DNA of 64,000 nucleotides from contig NC_081413.1 of the NCBI RefSeq assembly GCF_030272615.1, forward strand, positions 605,742,709 through 605,806,708, in the 5' to 3' direction. The notes under the pieces were generated by a model. It saw only the letters and a list, made by a program, of their open reading frames with translations. It ran no database searches and was not told the DNA's origin. Positions 46,543 to 58,379 of this stretch are shown here, piece by piece. The stretch comes from Cryptomeria japonica. Lineage: Eukaryota; Streptophyta; Pinopsida; Cupressales; Cupressaceae. Each line of letters opens with the position of its first letter. Position 1 is the stretch's first letter. A program made the position numbers and the translations under genes.

Positions 46543-48394
46543 TTTTTCTGTCAGCAGTTCTTCAATATGATCCTGAAAAAACAAAAAAACAAAATTAAAA
46601 ACTCACAAATACAAAAAAATCAAAAAAGTGAAAAATTGAAAAGAAAAAAAAAAGTAAGTAAAGAAAAATAATTCGCCCTCTAGTGAAAACTTGGCAAACA
46701 GGCACTTTGGGCAAGTACCATGGTGAAAACCTGGCAAACAGACGCCATGTGTAAAAGACTATTGCTTCGTTATCTATCATGACTCCTAGTTGTACTTTCC
46801 CCCCCGCAGGTTTATCACGATTATCCTTGCCCTGACCCAATGTTCTATTCCAGGCCTGTGATTGGTCAACATCATTGTCTTGCATACTCAGGTTTCCAGT
46901 CCTTATGCATATGTTTTGGTCCTGGTCGCTGTATATGTCTTTCAAATTTTCATTGGGTGCGGGCCCCTTGTCATGATCAATTACTGGAGTTATTGCTGCG
47001 TGCGGAATAGAGCTTCTTATCATATAATGTCCTAACAAAATCCCTAAAAATAAAATAATGTCCTGAAAAAATCCCTAAAAGGTCAAATAAAGTTCTGAAA
47101 AATGAACAAAAAAATTGTAAAAAACTCAAAATTCCTACAAAGTGAAAAACATCAAAATCCAAAAACAATTTCTTTGGCATTTTGCATTTTGTCAATAAAT
47201 GGTCCCCTTTGTGCATAGATAGATCACTGAGCATACATCCAATGATAATCAATAAAACATTGTGCTTTAATGAAATCATGCATTAACAGATAAACTGTTC
47301 GACCAAGCAAGCATTCAACCTGATCACAGTTGTCATATCAATCAAAATAGCATCAACATTACCATTGGTCCTTGTCAACATTATCATGGGTCTTATACAG
47401 GGTGTGGTATACTCGAAACCAGACTGTGTCCTATCTTTGATGGGGTACCGCATTCCCTAAAACCAGACAGCATGATCATTCTTGTTTTCCACTTTTGACA
47501 ATGACGATCAGACTGTTTGTTTGACTTGGTTGAATTTGTGTGTCTTATCTTTTTACTAATTTATCTTTGGGTTCGATCATGTTCCTATGTTGCTCGATGA
47601 TGTCACTGAGTGATTTAGAGTGACCGGGATGGTTCATGGTCCCTTTCCTTTTTTTTGTTGTGTTTTCTATTTGTGGAATGTTTGTCATAAACTGGGGCAA
47701 CTATATCATTGGGTGTTTGTGATAAGTACATTCGCTTTGTGAATGCCGCACATACCTCGACCCTTGATGTATGCACGGATGCTTCACTCATTCCTTGTGT
47801 GCGATGTGTCTATCTTTTGGAAAAGGGGTTGCGTTCTAGCTCTGGCCTTCAATGCCATGATGCTCTGCATCCACTTTGCTACAATAAATAAAGGTTCTCA
47901 CCTACTTATGTGCATTTGTGAAAGCAAGTTTTCCTTCATCTATAACTGTCCTCTGTCTAATTTCTTCTTAATAACATTTCTTCCATCAGTCTTGATAGTC
48001 TGTTCAGTCTAGTTCTCCGATCTCCAAAAAAAAAATTAAAAAAAAATAAGTTGCATCCTGCATTCATTGGTTAGTACATTTGCATTATATCAAGCCCATA
48101 CAAAGCATTTTATCCATTTCATCTTATAAATGCATCAAAAACATAAACAACATTCATACATGTTCCAAAGATAGTACATAGACAGAGCATAAGACATCCA
48201 TACATGGAAAGTAAACATAAGCCATAACACATTGCATCTCATCATCTATTTGCATATCATATCATATTAAAAACAAAAAAAAACACAATATCGGAGTACA
48301 AAATTGGACTGTCTGTCCTACGTATGGCCCGCAGGCTAAGTACATAATGTCAAACTATATATGTCTCCATCATAAGGAGCACGTGCCTCTGTCA
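46543..48394. other. Gypsy-2 region between pol and the antisense gene
   Basis: About 1.85 kb without a gene on either strand. It contains A-rich stretches (46560-46670, 47030-47180) and two AAA-runs near 48025-48050 and 48275. It could hold the 3' ends of both the sense pol transcript and the antisense transcript, which converge here. Confidence 0.5.
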
Positions 48395-50296
48395 CTAGGT
48401 GCTCCCTCTATCCTCCTCATCCCTGCCATGTCTCAAGGATGAAGCCCCTCATATCCATGGTCCTCGCTGTGGTGATCTCATAGGTCCACTCACCCCCATG
48501 CTACTCACTGACCTCCGAGAGTGTGGCCTGCTCTCTATCCTCGATCGTGACCAATATGATGCTACTCTCTGCTCTGGTGGAACTGCACTCTCATATAAAG
48601 TCCTCAAATGGTGTATCTCATCTCCTGCCTCTAATAACATATGTGCCATCTCACGTGCACTAGCATCCCTAATTGACCCAACATACTTAGTCACTCTCTG
48701 CTCGGCTTGCTGTGCTTGGGCTATCGCTGTATCTCAAACCACTATCAGCCTGGCTATCTCTACTCTATACCTATCCCTCTTAGTTGACCACTGTTCTGAC
48801 TCTACTCTCCACTGATCCTGCTCTATCCTCAAGATAGCATTTTGTCTCTCTAATGTCGCAATGTAATCATGCTGACTCGCTATGGTGGCCCTACATATAT
48901 GCATCTCTTCTATGCTCGTTGTCTCTTGCCCTATGGGTATATCCTGCAATGACTCATGATCTACTGGATCTGGCTCATCTCTCTACGTGCACCTAGGACT
49001 CTCCTCTCCCTCATCGTCCTCCTCAGCCTCCTCATCCCCCTCATCCTCATCATCTCCCTCCTCATCATCTCCCTCCTCCTCTCCCTCATCATCATCCTCC
49101 TCCTCTCTAGTGAGTGGGAAGTCCTCTTGTCTCCTAGGTACCAAAATATCAAGATCCGTCAATGGCACTGGCCGCTATCGTGCAAACCATTGCTCATACT
49201 CCTCTGTCATCCTGACATATACAACATCTGATCTCCAATCCCACTGTCTCCGCTATAGCTGTATGAAGTCGGCATATGCTATGTGTGGCTAAATCATCCT
49301 CCCCCACTGACTCGTCTCTTTGTGGGATCGGGCAAAGTGTGCAGTCCCTATCGGTACATCTTGCCTCTCTCCAACTTGTCGTCTGACTCTATCTAGTAGA
49401 TACATCTCAATCACTCTCTGGCGATTCACTAGTCACCCAATCAGGTATCTTTCCTGTTTGCAATACGATAGCTCATCGCCATCATCTGACCATCCAGGGC
49501 AATCATGATATGGCCTCCATGTGAAATCTCTCAACCTGTCTAGCTCATGTTGCCAATATAATATGTATCCGAATGGACCTTGTCTCAGCGCTCCCCCATA
49601 GCAGTACACCTATGGTCAATGTGGTACTACTTGTCTCTCTGCAATCGTCCAACATATGGCTATGTGCTCAAATGCCCATACCTATAAAAGTGTGACCCCA
49701 CAACTCAAAGTCTATACCCTCTGATATGCTATCTGATGCAACTGAAAATATAGCATGGCAAGCACACATGGTCCCCATGCGTATACAGTCCCCTCTATCG
49801 CCATCCACTCTAGCACTCTTCCCCATCCAATAGGGAATCCATGTCCTCATCTGTCACCTGCTAATAGGCATGCCATAACCACTGCTATCACCACATATCA
49901 CTGATCATACTCTATTGCCATGGTCTCCCAGTGGATCTCCCTCTCTATGATATCAAGGTCATCTGCGTCGCACTCAAATAATCTACACAAAGAGTCTCTC
50001 CCTGTCATTGGGTCATACACCACCACCTCGCCATGAATCAAAATGTAGAGGATATGCCACACGTCCTCTAGTGTCATAGTCGCCTCTCCAGTCGGAAGAT
50101 GGAAAGAGGAAGTCTCTAAATGCCATCGCTCTGCCAATGCGCTGAGAAGTCCTATGTTTTCCCTAATCTCGGGCATGTACGTAATGTAGTATAATCTATG
50201 TCCTGCTAATGTATCTTTGTCAGTACTCCTGAGTTTGTATCGCAACATGAAGCAGTCGGGTTTGTTCTCACGCGTGATCAATGGATACTGTCGACT
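48395..50296 (-). pseudogene. Antisense PMD protein, main exon (634 codons, no frameshift)
   Basis: One minus-strand frame runs from the presumed splice acceptor at 50297 to the stop at 48397-48395. It encodes a plant mobile domain (aminotransferase-like, MAIN/MAIL type). The hallmark is AERWHLETSSFHLPTGEATMTLEDVWHILYILIHGE, given here only as its two ends: AERWHLETSSFHLP and TLEDVWHIL (about 50070-50150). The domain goes on through GWGRVLEW and AWGPCVLAMLYFQL. An acidic tail (about 49075-49150) and a coiled-coil-like region (about 48740-48930) follow. Twelve internal stops lie at 49900, 49849, 49714, 49684, 49618, 49612, 49435, 49291, 49255, 48985, 48736 and 48451 (first base on the minus strand), mostly at Trp-like positions. 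The role of PMD proteins in transposons is not known. Confidence 0.85.
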
Positions 50297-50658
50297 CTGC
50301 ATCACAATTGGGGCACAATTTGTCAGTTTTAGGTTTTTTTTCCTAAGAATGCATTTCCTTGTTTCATGCACCAATCAGGGTTTTCTTATCTATTTTTGAC
50401 CTATCCTACCCTTATCCCTCTTTTCAGGATCATCTGCACGCTGCTTTCGGTCAAACTAGAGTCATAAGTGCACAATTGTGCTTGTGCACACTGTCTTGCG
50501 CTTGTGCAGCATCAAGCTGCACCTGTGTACCTTACACAGGCACAGAATGCACCCACATAGGCGCAAATCTACATTTTTCCCTCCCCTGTGGGCCCCGCAA
50601 TGTCCCGCAATCAAGCAAAATTCATGAAATTGAAAATATGGGTTTTTGAGCTACATAC
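50297..50658 (-). other. Possible intron of the antisense PMD gene
   Basis: On the minus strand GTATGT starts at 50658 and a pyrimidine-poor acceptor (TTGTGATGCAG) ends at 50297. Removing it joins two frames in phase 0. The interval contains the TGTGCCTGTG words related to the sense leader repeat. No transcript evidence is available. Confidence 0.45.
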
Positions 50659-50866
50659 CACTGTTTCCACGTCGTCCAATCATCTGTAGATGCGTACATG
50701 TTCCCCAAGGTGATTTGCCATTGGAATGTTCACCATCTCTCTGTAAGGGTCCTTTTTCCTAAGCAACAACTCCTCCACTTTGACCAGTGCAAATGAACTC
50801 TTTTCCTTCTCCTTGTCTCATATATAGATCTTTGTCAGTACCTAGATGGACGTGCATGCTCTCCAT
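50659..50866 (-). pseudogene. Possible first exon of the antisense PMD gene
   Basis: Upstream of the presumed donor one minus-strand frame reads ELLLRKKDPYREMVNIPM, then ANHLGEHVRIYR, a TGA at a Trp-like place and LDDVETV, ending exactly at the donor. An ATG at 50866-50864 in another phase overlaps the start of the 3' LTR. Which ATG is used is unclear. If the antisense promoter lies in the LTR, the 3' LTR would drive this gene from its complementary strand. Confidence 0.4.
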
Positions 50867-52358
50867 CTTATGATGGTCGTGGTCTTTTGCGCCTTCCACT
50901 GCTTGTCCTTTATGCATCCGACCTTCGATTTTTTATCCGTTCGAACCTATGTTGTGCACTTGGTCTTTATCATTTGTGAGCATCGAGTCCTTCTTCTGCA
51001 TTCCTCATTTTTATCACTTTCGAATTAGGTCTTGTCGATAGCAATCTTCAGTCATGATTTTTGGTGATCTTATCCTGTCGCATCATGGTGCGTGCTCATT
51101 TATCATCATTTTGGACATCGTCAATCCTAATCGATGATATAATTAGGGTTTTGTCCTCTTGTCAATCTTTTAATCATCTTTAGTTTGTTAGTAATCATTT
51201 GCAATTATCAACTTGTCAATCTCGTCATTTTGCGATCGATTCGTCATCGATCCTTGTCCTTGTTAGCCTTGTCATTTTGCGATCAATTCATCATCGATCC
51301 TTGTCCTTGTCAATCTTGTCATTTTGCAATCGATTCGTCATCGATCCTTTTTCTTTTCAATAATGTCAATTTGGATCGATTAGTCATTGTTCCTCGTAAA
51401 TTGGCACCTATCAATTTGATCTCCTTGTCAATCTTGGTCAATTTGTCATTGATTTTTGTCAACCAATCTCAATCATTTATCAACATTGGTCCTTTGTCAA
51501 TTAGAATCATGATCGAACCTACATTAATTTCTTGTTGTCTTGACCCAATTCCTTGTCCTCTTATTTCTAGGGTTTTATGATTTGTTCATTTAATCCTTTT
51601 CTTCTTCTTTGTGGGTTAAATAAATCTATTTATTTAGTCCTAGGTCTCTTTCATGAATTAATTAATGGATGAAAACCTATTAATTAATTCACCTAATTTC
51701 TATTTCATCTTTTTCCTCAATTTTCTAATTTGCTAATTTCTCCTAATTCCTAATTTCTATTTCTCCTATTTTCTTTAATTTTTCTAATATTTCCCCTAAT
51801 TTCATTCCCTCATTTTCTCCTATGTTTATGCTTCCATTTGTTGCAATCATGGAGGCTATTTTCTCTCTTCCCTTTTGTCATGGGAATGGTATTTCAATCT
51901 TGTCATAATTTGTGCATAATTTGTCATACACCTTGCATAGAAAATGTCACACATTTGTCATAATTTCTCCATTCTTGATTTGAATTTCCTTTCAAATCTC
52001 TTCATGCTAATCTTGTCCTCTCTCCAATTTGTCTATAAATTGGATGATTTTCTTCAATGAAAAGGAATCAATCACATTTTCGAGTAACCTTATGCTGTGA
52101 ATTTCATCTCTCAACAACTTGTTTTCCACTTGCATTTTGCACTTGTAGGTGAGATCCACATCAAATTTGAAGGTGAAAGAAGAACAATGGAGCCACATGA
52201 AGGAGACATATGTGTCGATTTTCTTTGATTTCATTTGATTTGAATATCTTGTCTTTATGTCTTCTTTGATTCGATTAGGATTGCTTTTATAGCAGCTTTA
52301 GGTTTTGTGGTTGTCCTAATTGCTATTATTTTGATGATTTTCAATTTCCTGATCTACA
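50853..52358 (+). repeat. 3' LTR of Gypsy-2 (about 1,506 bp)
   Basis: The end TGATCTACA at 52358 is followed by GGTAT. From 50947 on it is nearly identical to the 5' LTR, with the tandem repeat at about 51212-51380 and the TATA box near 52033. The start is set at TGCATGCTCTCC because this gives the same length as the 5' LTR; the first 95 bp hardly align. No good polypurine tract precedes it. Confidence 0.75.
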
Positions 52359-52755
52359 GGTATTCATCCCCACCGTGGTTTTTCCCAGTTGGGTTTCCAC
52401 GTGAAAAATCAGTGTGTCATGTGTGATGCCTTTTCATGTGATGATTAGTATTTTCTGTTAAGAGGTGATGCATGTTGATCCAATAGTCTTTATACTTTTG
52501 TTAAATTACTTGTTTATGCATATGGGTGAAGTGATAAGGAGATATCAGGAGTGGTAAGGGTCTATGTGTTACCAGTTTATGCTTTTCATAGTCATACTGT
52601 GTTTTACCGGTAGTGCCATATTTTAGATCAGTGATACTATTTACCAGTTAGTCCAGTCTTTGCAGTCAAAGTGGTTTAAGGATATTTTTGGCTATACTAA
52701 TTCACCCCCCCCTCTCAGTATCTGTTGAGTGTTTACTATTCACCATTACTCATCA
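52359..52755 (+). repeat. Copia-2b solo LTR, right part
   Basis: This part starts with the second GGTAT copy and continues the LTR with ATTCATCCCCACCGTGG, the hairpin module and the C-run (52705-52712), ending TTACTCATCA at 52755. AACTC follows at 52756-52760, completing the duplication of the solo LTR. Confidence 0.88.
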
Positions 52756-52832
52756 AACTCATCATCTTCTTTCTTCATTTCCTTTAGTTCCTTCACATAT
52801 AAAGCTTTCCAATCACTCTTGTCGGTTGATGA
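52756..52832 (-). pseudogene. Copia-4a gag fragment (continuation)
   Basis: On the minus strand it reads DWKALYVKELKEMKKEDDE and joins in frame to the gag piece at 33412-33690. It is cut at 52833 by the LTR of Copia-4b. The short length between two insertions shows how densely this site was hit. Confidence 0.8.
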
Positions 52833-53362
52833 TGTTGGTGATTTGGAGGAATTGATTATGTGTTGCATTGATGTTTTGTCATTGATGTCAACACTAGTTG
52901 TTTTGGTTGCTTTACCGGTATCCCTCTGGTCTTGGTAAGATGTTTGGTTTTTCGTTGGGTCATCATGATCTGGTATGCTCTGGTATGTTTGGGTTATGGA
53001 ATTGGCTTATTCATACTACTTAGATTCATGTTCAGTCAGTTGGTTTTAATCCGGTGATCGAATGATATCCTACTTGTTGGTAAGCTTGGTTTGTTGTTCC
53101 AACCAGGATTTCACCTGCAGAGCTTTGTTGAATATCTTTGATGATATACTAAGTGGTGTTGGTGCGGCTTCCAGTGGAGATTCAAGATGCTGATGGTGAT
53201 CATGTTCGAGACTGAGTTGATTGGAATCATTTCTTTAGCATGTGTGGACCTATATTGGGTCCCGATATTATCTATGTTATGGACCAACTTAATGTAACAT
53301 GTGGATTGCACTTCTCGATGCATTTTCGGGATGTCTTATGGGTTAGATATAATGGGTTGGAT
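52833..53362 (+). repeat. 5' LTR of Copia-4b, left part
   Basis: It starts TGTTGGTGATTTGG and follows the other Copia-4 LTRs until the insertion of Copia-4c. Together with 59602-60307 it gives about 1,236 bp, the family length. Confidence 0.85.
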
Positions 53363-54585
53363 TGTTGGCCATTTGGTGGAATTCATTATGTGTTGCATTG
53401 ATGTTTTATCATTGATGACAACACTAGTTGTTTGGATGCTTTACCGACACCCTTCTAGCCCTGGTAGAATGAGTGGTTTCTGGTTAACTTGGATCTGGCA
53501 TGATCTGGTAGGATTTGGTATAATCGAGTGATGGAATTGCCTTGTTCATGATACTTATACTCATATTTGGTCAGTTAGTTTTGGTCTGGAGATCGGATGC
53601 TATACTTCTTGCTTAGAATATTGGGTTTTGGTTCCAGCAAGGGTTTCACCGGAAGAGCTTTTAGTGGACATCTTTGATGAATTGCATAAGTGGTGTTAGT
53701 GTAGCTTCTGATGGAATTTAAGGATGTTGTTGGTGATCATGTTTGAGGCTTGATGTTTGGAGATCATTGTTGAAGCATGTGGACCTATACTTGGTCCCAT
53801 TTGATCTAGGTTACAAACCGGTTTTAATGTAATGTGTGGATAGGACCTATTGATGTATTTCTAGGATGTCTTATGTGTTGATATTATTTGTTTGTTTGGT
53901 CTAAGGCTGACATGGTTTGTAATTATGTAATCGGTTTATTATCTGGTGCCCGACCTGATTGTTTATGGTCGAGGGTTTGTATATATAGATCTAAGATCTC
54001 ATTGTAGATTATCAAGGTTAATGTAAGAGGTCATGGTCAAGGAATGTAATGTGCGAATAATGCAATATCATTTAGGTAGAGGAGTTGGTCAATCATTGGA
54101 GATCAAATTGGGTTTATGTAAGAGGATTTAGTCCTTTGATATTGAGCTTAACTAGAACTGTACTCTGGCATAGGAGATGCTATCTTTTGCAGTCAACACT
54201 TCTCTGGATTGTTGTCTAGATTTCTATGTAGTCAATGAGGCTCCTTTTGTGATGAGTGGTATGCTCTAGGCTATTGGCCTTCCTACAAGTGCAGGGCCCT
54301 TCATCGTAATTCACATACTTATTGTAGAAGTACTATCTGACTGTGGGTAGGCTTCCCACTGTGGTTTTTCCCTTTACCGGGTTTTCCACGTATAAATATT
54401 GGTGTTGTGTGGATGGCTTTTATTTTGTGATTATTGTTTATGCTTAATTGGATTAACTGCTATTCCGGTATTATTATTTTGGGTTCAGGTATTAAAGTTT
54501 TAATTGTTGAATGTTCCTGTAATCTGTGACAATTGATTCACCCCCCCCCTCTTAGTTGTCTTCCAGTTATCTAAACTATCTAACA
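53363..54585 (+). repeat. 5' LTR of Copia-4c (1,223 bp)
   Basis: It begins TGTTGGCCATTTGG and ends ATCTAACA before the primer-binding site. It contains a TATA box (53980-53988), the full hairpin module (about 54360-54390) and a C-run at 54541-54549. Confidence 0.9.
53980..53988 (+). promoter_or_regulatory. TATA box in the Copia-4c 5' LTR
   Basis: TATATATAG lies about 620 bp into the LTR. It is conserved in the 3' LTR (near 59010) and in the LTRs of 4b and 4d. Confidence 0.5.
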
Positions 54586-54598
54586 ATTGGTATTAGAG
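54586..54598 (+). other. Primer-binding site of Copia-4c
   Basis: ATTGGTATTAGAG follows the LTR. It is one C-to-T change away from the initiator tRNA-Met site seen intact in Copia-4b at 60308. Confidence 0.85.
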
Positions 54599-54643
54599 CT
54601 TTGGTCCTCTCTGTAGAAACTATAACCGCTTGAGGAAGATCCT

Positions 54644-57600
54644 ATGGTGACAAATAATTCAATTTCATCTAGTTATTCTGGAGCTATCTTTTGAAGGGAT
54701 ATTCCAAGGCTTGATGGAACAAATTACACAGTATGGAAGATTCAGATGGAGAATCATATAAGATTACTTGGCAAGGAGATTTGGGAGATCACACAGAATG
54801 GTGTCACACCCTTTAATCCAGGATCTAGAAATCCTCCTTCAAAAAACCTAGACAAAGAGCTTGAGAATGATTGTAGAGCAAGAGAAACCCTCTTGTGTGC
54901 ACTTTTTGATCAGCAAATAATAGGAATAATAGACAAATCATCTAGAAAGGCTATATGGGATAAGATGGAGACTCTTAATGAAGGTGACCCTACACTGAAG
55001 ATTGCTAAACTTGATGGTTATCGGGTGAGATATGAAAACCTGAAGATGGAAGAAGATGAAAGGATTACCGCATTCATGGAAAGGGTAAGTGAGATTGTTA
55101 TGGGAATTCAATGTTGTGGTGGAACTCTGAGCGAAGATGAAATTGTTTCTAAAGTTCTAAGAGCCCTACCACTAGCTTACAAAATGAAGGCTACTGCTAT
55201 TAATGAGTTGAGGACAATGGCTAATACATGTGTCAATAGAGATAACTTGGTTGGGAAACTGTCTGCTTTTGAGCTTGAGGAATTTGGACCTTTAGGAGCT
55301 ATGAAGACTGAACTTGCTTTTCATGCATCTACATCTACAACCAGTAAGCAAGACTAGAAAGCTTTATATGAAAAGGAGTTAGAAGATATGAAAAGAGAAG
55401 ATGATGAGTTTGAGAAACTTGAAGCACTACTTACTAGAAGAGTACCTAAAGGACCGGTAGGAAGTAAGTATGAAGGAAAATCACCTTTTAAATGTTTTGC
55501 ATGTAATAAAATTGGTCATTTTACATCTAGATGTCCTAAAAGGAATTCAAGATTTGAAGAAAGAGTTAAAAGATCATTTAAGCCTAACCCTAGATATCAG
55601 AACAAGTATAAATACAAGAAAAATAGAGACAAATCATGCTACATAGTAGATGAGGAAGGCATTACTGATTCAGATGATGAACCAGCAGAAGACTGTGTTA
55701 GTGGATCCGACAATGGGAAGAAATGGGTGTTCTTGGCTATCAAGGAAGATGGTCTGACACTAGAAGAGAATGTACCTGAGAAGTCACTTGCTGCTAAAAT
55801 TGAAGACAAGGATGAATGGGTAATTGACAGTGGTTTTTCACATCATATAACTAAAGATAAAGGGAAGTTTTTGTGTTTGCAAGAATTTGATGGTGGATTA
55901 GTTAGATTTGGAGATGACAAGGCATGTATGATCAAAGGAAAAGGAACTATATCATTGGATGGTAAGAACAATACTAACAATATTTATTATGTTGAAGGTT
56001 TGAAGCATAATATTTTGAGTGTAGGACAATTAGTAGATAAGGGATTTCAATTATAGTTCATGGATGGAAAATACAAAATCATTAATAGATCTAGCTTGGA
56101 GATTGCAACCGGTACACAAACACAAGGTAACATATTTTATTTGAACTCTAGTGAGAATACATGTTTGATTACATAGATTGATGAGATTTTGCTATGGCAT
56201 AAAAGGTTGTGTCATGTTAATTTTGATTGCATTGTGAAGATCAGTTCAACTAAGGATGTTAGGGATATACCTAAGATTATGAAGCCCTATAATCCGGTAT
56301 GTAAAGAATGTCAAATGGGTAAATAGGTCAGAACCTCTTTTAGGAGTACACAAGATAAATCAAATGATGTTCTTGATCTTATTCATACTAATTTGTGTGG
56401 CCCTGCTAGAGTTAAAAGTTTTCATGGTGATAGATATTTCATGCTAATCATTGATGATTATTCTAGAATAATGTGGGTTACTTTTTTGAGAGAAAAATCT
56501 CAAGCATTTGAAAAGTTTAAAATCTGTAAGGCTAAAGTAGAAACTGAGAAAGGATTGAAGATTAAATGTTTGAGATCAGATCATGGTAGAGAATTCACAT
56601 CCAGTGAGTTTAATAACTTTTTGTGACAAGCATGGTATAAGAAGACAATTTTCCGCTCCCTGGACACCTCAACAGAATGGAGTTATGGAAAGGAAAAATA
56701 GAACTATCTTGGATGCTGCTAGAACAATGATGATGGAAGCAACCTCATATCTACTAGAGAGAAGTAGTACATACAATGGTTTATACATTCAATAGAGCAC
56801 ATATCAAAGGAGAAATAGGTAAGACACCTTATGAATTATGGTTTGGCAATACACCTACAGTTAAGTATTTCATAATTTCTGGTAGTAAATGTTATATCAG
56901 GAGAGATGATACTATTGGGAAATTTGATCCTAGATGTGATGAAGGCATATTTCTTGGTTATTCTAATGAAAGCAAAGAATATAGATGTTATAACAAGAGA
57001 TTGCAAAGAATAGTGGAGAGTGCTAATGTCAAAGTAGATGAGCCGAGCAAAAGTCAAATCAGAATTTATGAGAAGGAACCGGCAATAGAAATGATTATAT
57101 CTAAACCGGTGGCACGTTTACTAGAACAGAGAGTTGAATTAGTTACTTTGGCAACATCAGAGAATTATAAAGTAACTGAAGAATAGGGAAGAGGAATAGA
57201 GAGTCAGAAGACTCCTAGGTATGTGAGATTGAATCATTCTGAAGATCAAATCATTGAGGACAAGAGCAATGGAGTGATGAAAAGAAGAAGATTGGAAACT
57301 AATGAGGTATGTTTAATTTCACAAGTTGAAACGGTATCAGTAATTGAAGCATGTAAAGATGATTTAAGGTCAAAATCTATGGAAGGAGAATTAGATCAGA
57401 TTGAGAAAAATAACACATGGACTTTGGTTCCCCGGCCTAAAAATAAAAATGTTATTGGAACTAAATGAGTTCTTAGGAATAAATTGAATGAGGATGGTAA
57501 ATTTATAAGGAATAAGGCTAGATTGGTTTGTAAAGGATATTCACAGAAGGAAGGAATTCATTATGGAGAGACTTTTGCACCTGTAGCTAGGATTGAATAT

Positions 57601-58044
57601 GTAAGATTATTTCTTGCCCATGCTTCTTATAAAAACTACAAGGTTTATCAGATGGATGTTAAATATATTTTTTTCAATGGGGATCTTGATGAGGAAGTTT
57701 ATATTGAGAAACCTTATGGTTTTTCACTATTAGATGATATCGATATGGTTTGCAGGTTAAGGAAAGCTTTATATGGATTGAAACAAGCACCTAGAGCTTG
57801 GTATGCAAGGTTGGATAAATATCCTTTTAAGCTTGGTTTTACTGAGGGTAATGCTCACAGTAATTTATATTTAAGATCATTGATGATGATATACTGATTA
57901 TTGAAATATTTGATGATGACATTATTTTTGGAGGTGAACACTAAAGAACAGATTGTAGATATTTTCACTAAACCTTTATCCAAGGAATCATTTGAGTACC
58001 TGAGAGACAGATTGGGAGTTTTTTCCACTCCAGTAGAGACTTGA
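54644..58044 (+). pseudogene. Copia-4c gag-pol with RT/RNase H deletion
   Basis: Gag starts at the ATG 54644; a TGA at 54692 stands where Copia-4b has an Arg codon. The zinc knuckle CFACNKIGHFTSRC (55493-55534) is intact. Protease reads VIDSGFSHHIT. The integrase has HTNLCGP (first catalytic Asp is Asn), RSDHGREF and NGVMERKN, with frameshifts at about 56620 and 56760. RT begins LDQIEKNNTWTLVPRP and runs to the FVDD box, which reads FDDD (about 57908-57919). There a deletion joins it to the RNase H tail VNTKEQIVDIFTKPLSK (from about 57932). The stop is at 58042-58044. Premature stops are TAG at Gln or Trp places (55355, 56054, 56174, 56324) and TGA for Trp at 57466. Confidence 0.88.
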
Positions 58045-58379
58045 TGGTTTGGCATCAGTCTAGCATGCATTATCTTGGATACTATTCATTCTGACACTAA
58101 TGTGGGATACTACTGCTCAGGGGGAGTAGTCAGTTTTGAGATTAAGAGGCTTATGTTTTTGCTTTGATATTTCTGTCAGATTTTTGGCATTGATGTCAAA
58201 GGGGGAGTGATATTGATGTGAAAAAGATAAAGAGAGGAAATGATAAATGTCAAAAGGGGAAAGATATTGATATTCAGATCTATATGCAGGTGATTGTTGG
58301 TTGTCTTCTATAGGGGGAGACTTGTTTGGCATTTCTTGGTACTTAGATGTTTTTCACATCTAGTGTTGCCATCAATGCC

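Larger units (their letters stand above)
34798..52358 (+). mobile_element. Gypsy-2: Tat-type Ty3/gypsy element with antisense PMD gene
   Basis: The element is 17,561 bp long, with LTRs at 34798-36305 and about 50853-52358 and the perfect flanking duplication GGTAT at 34793-34797 and 52359-52363. On the plus strand it encodes gag, protease, RT, RNase H, a second (archaeal-type) RNase H and integrase. The second RNase H is the mark of the Tat/Ogre lineage. Between integrase and the 3' LTR lies an antisense gene. Elements of this lineage are known to carry such extra antisense frames. It inserted into the solo Copia-2b LTR. Confidence 0.93.

Noticed and set aside
48956-49292. Ser- and Leu-rich plus-strand frames
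   Set aside because: They are the complement of the Asp/Glu-rich tail of the antisense PMD frame, a low-complexity CCTCATC stretch.
48395-50866. PMD frame as a free-standing host gene
   Set aside because: It lies within the borders of Gypsy-2 (GGTAT duplication on both sides) in the place where Tat elements carry antisense frames.
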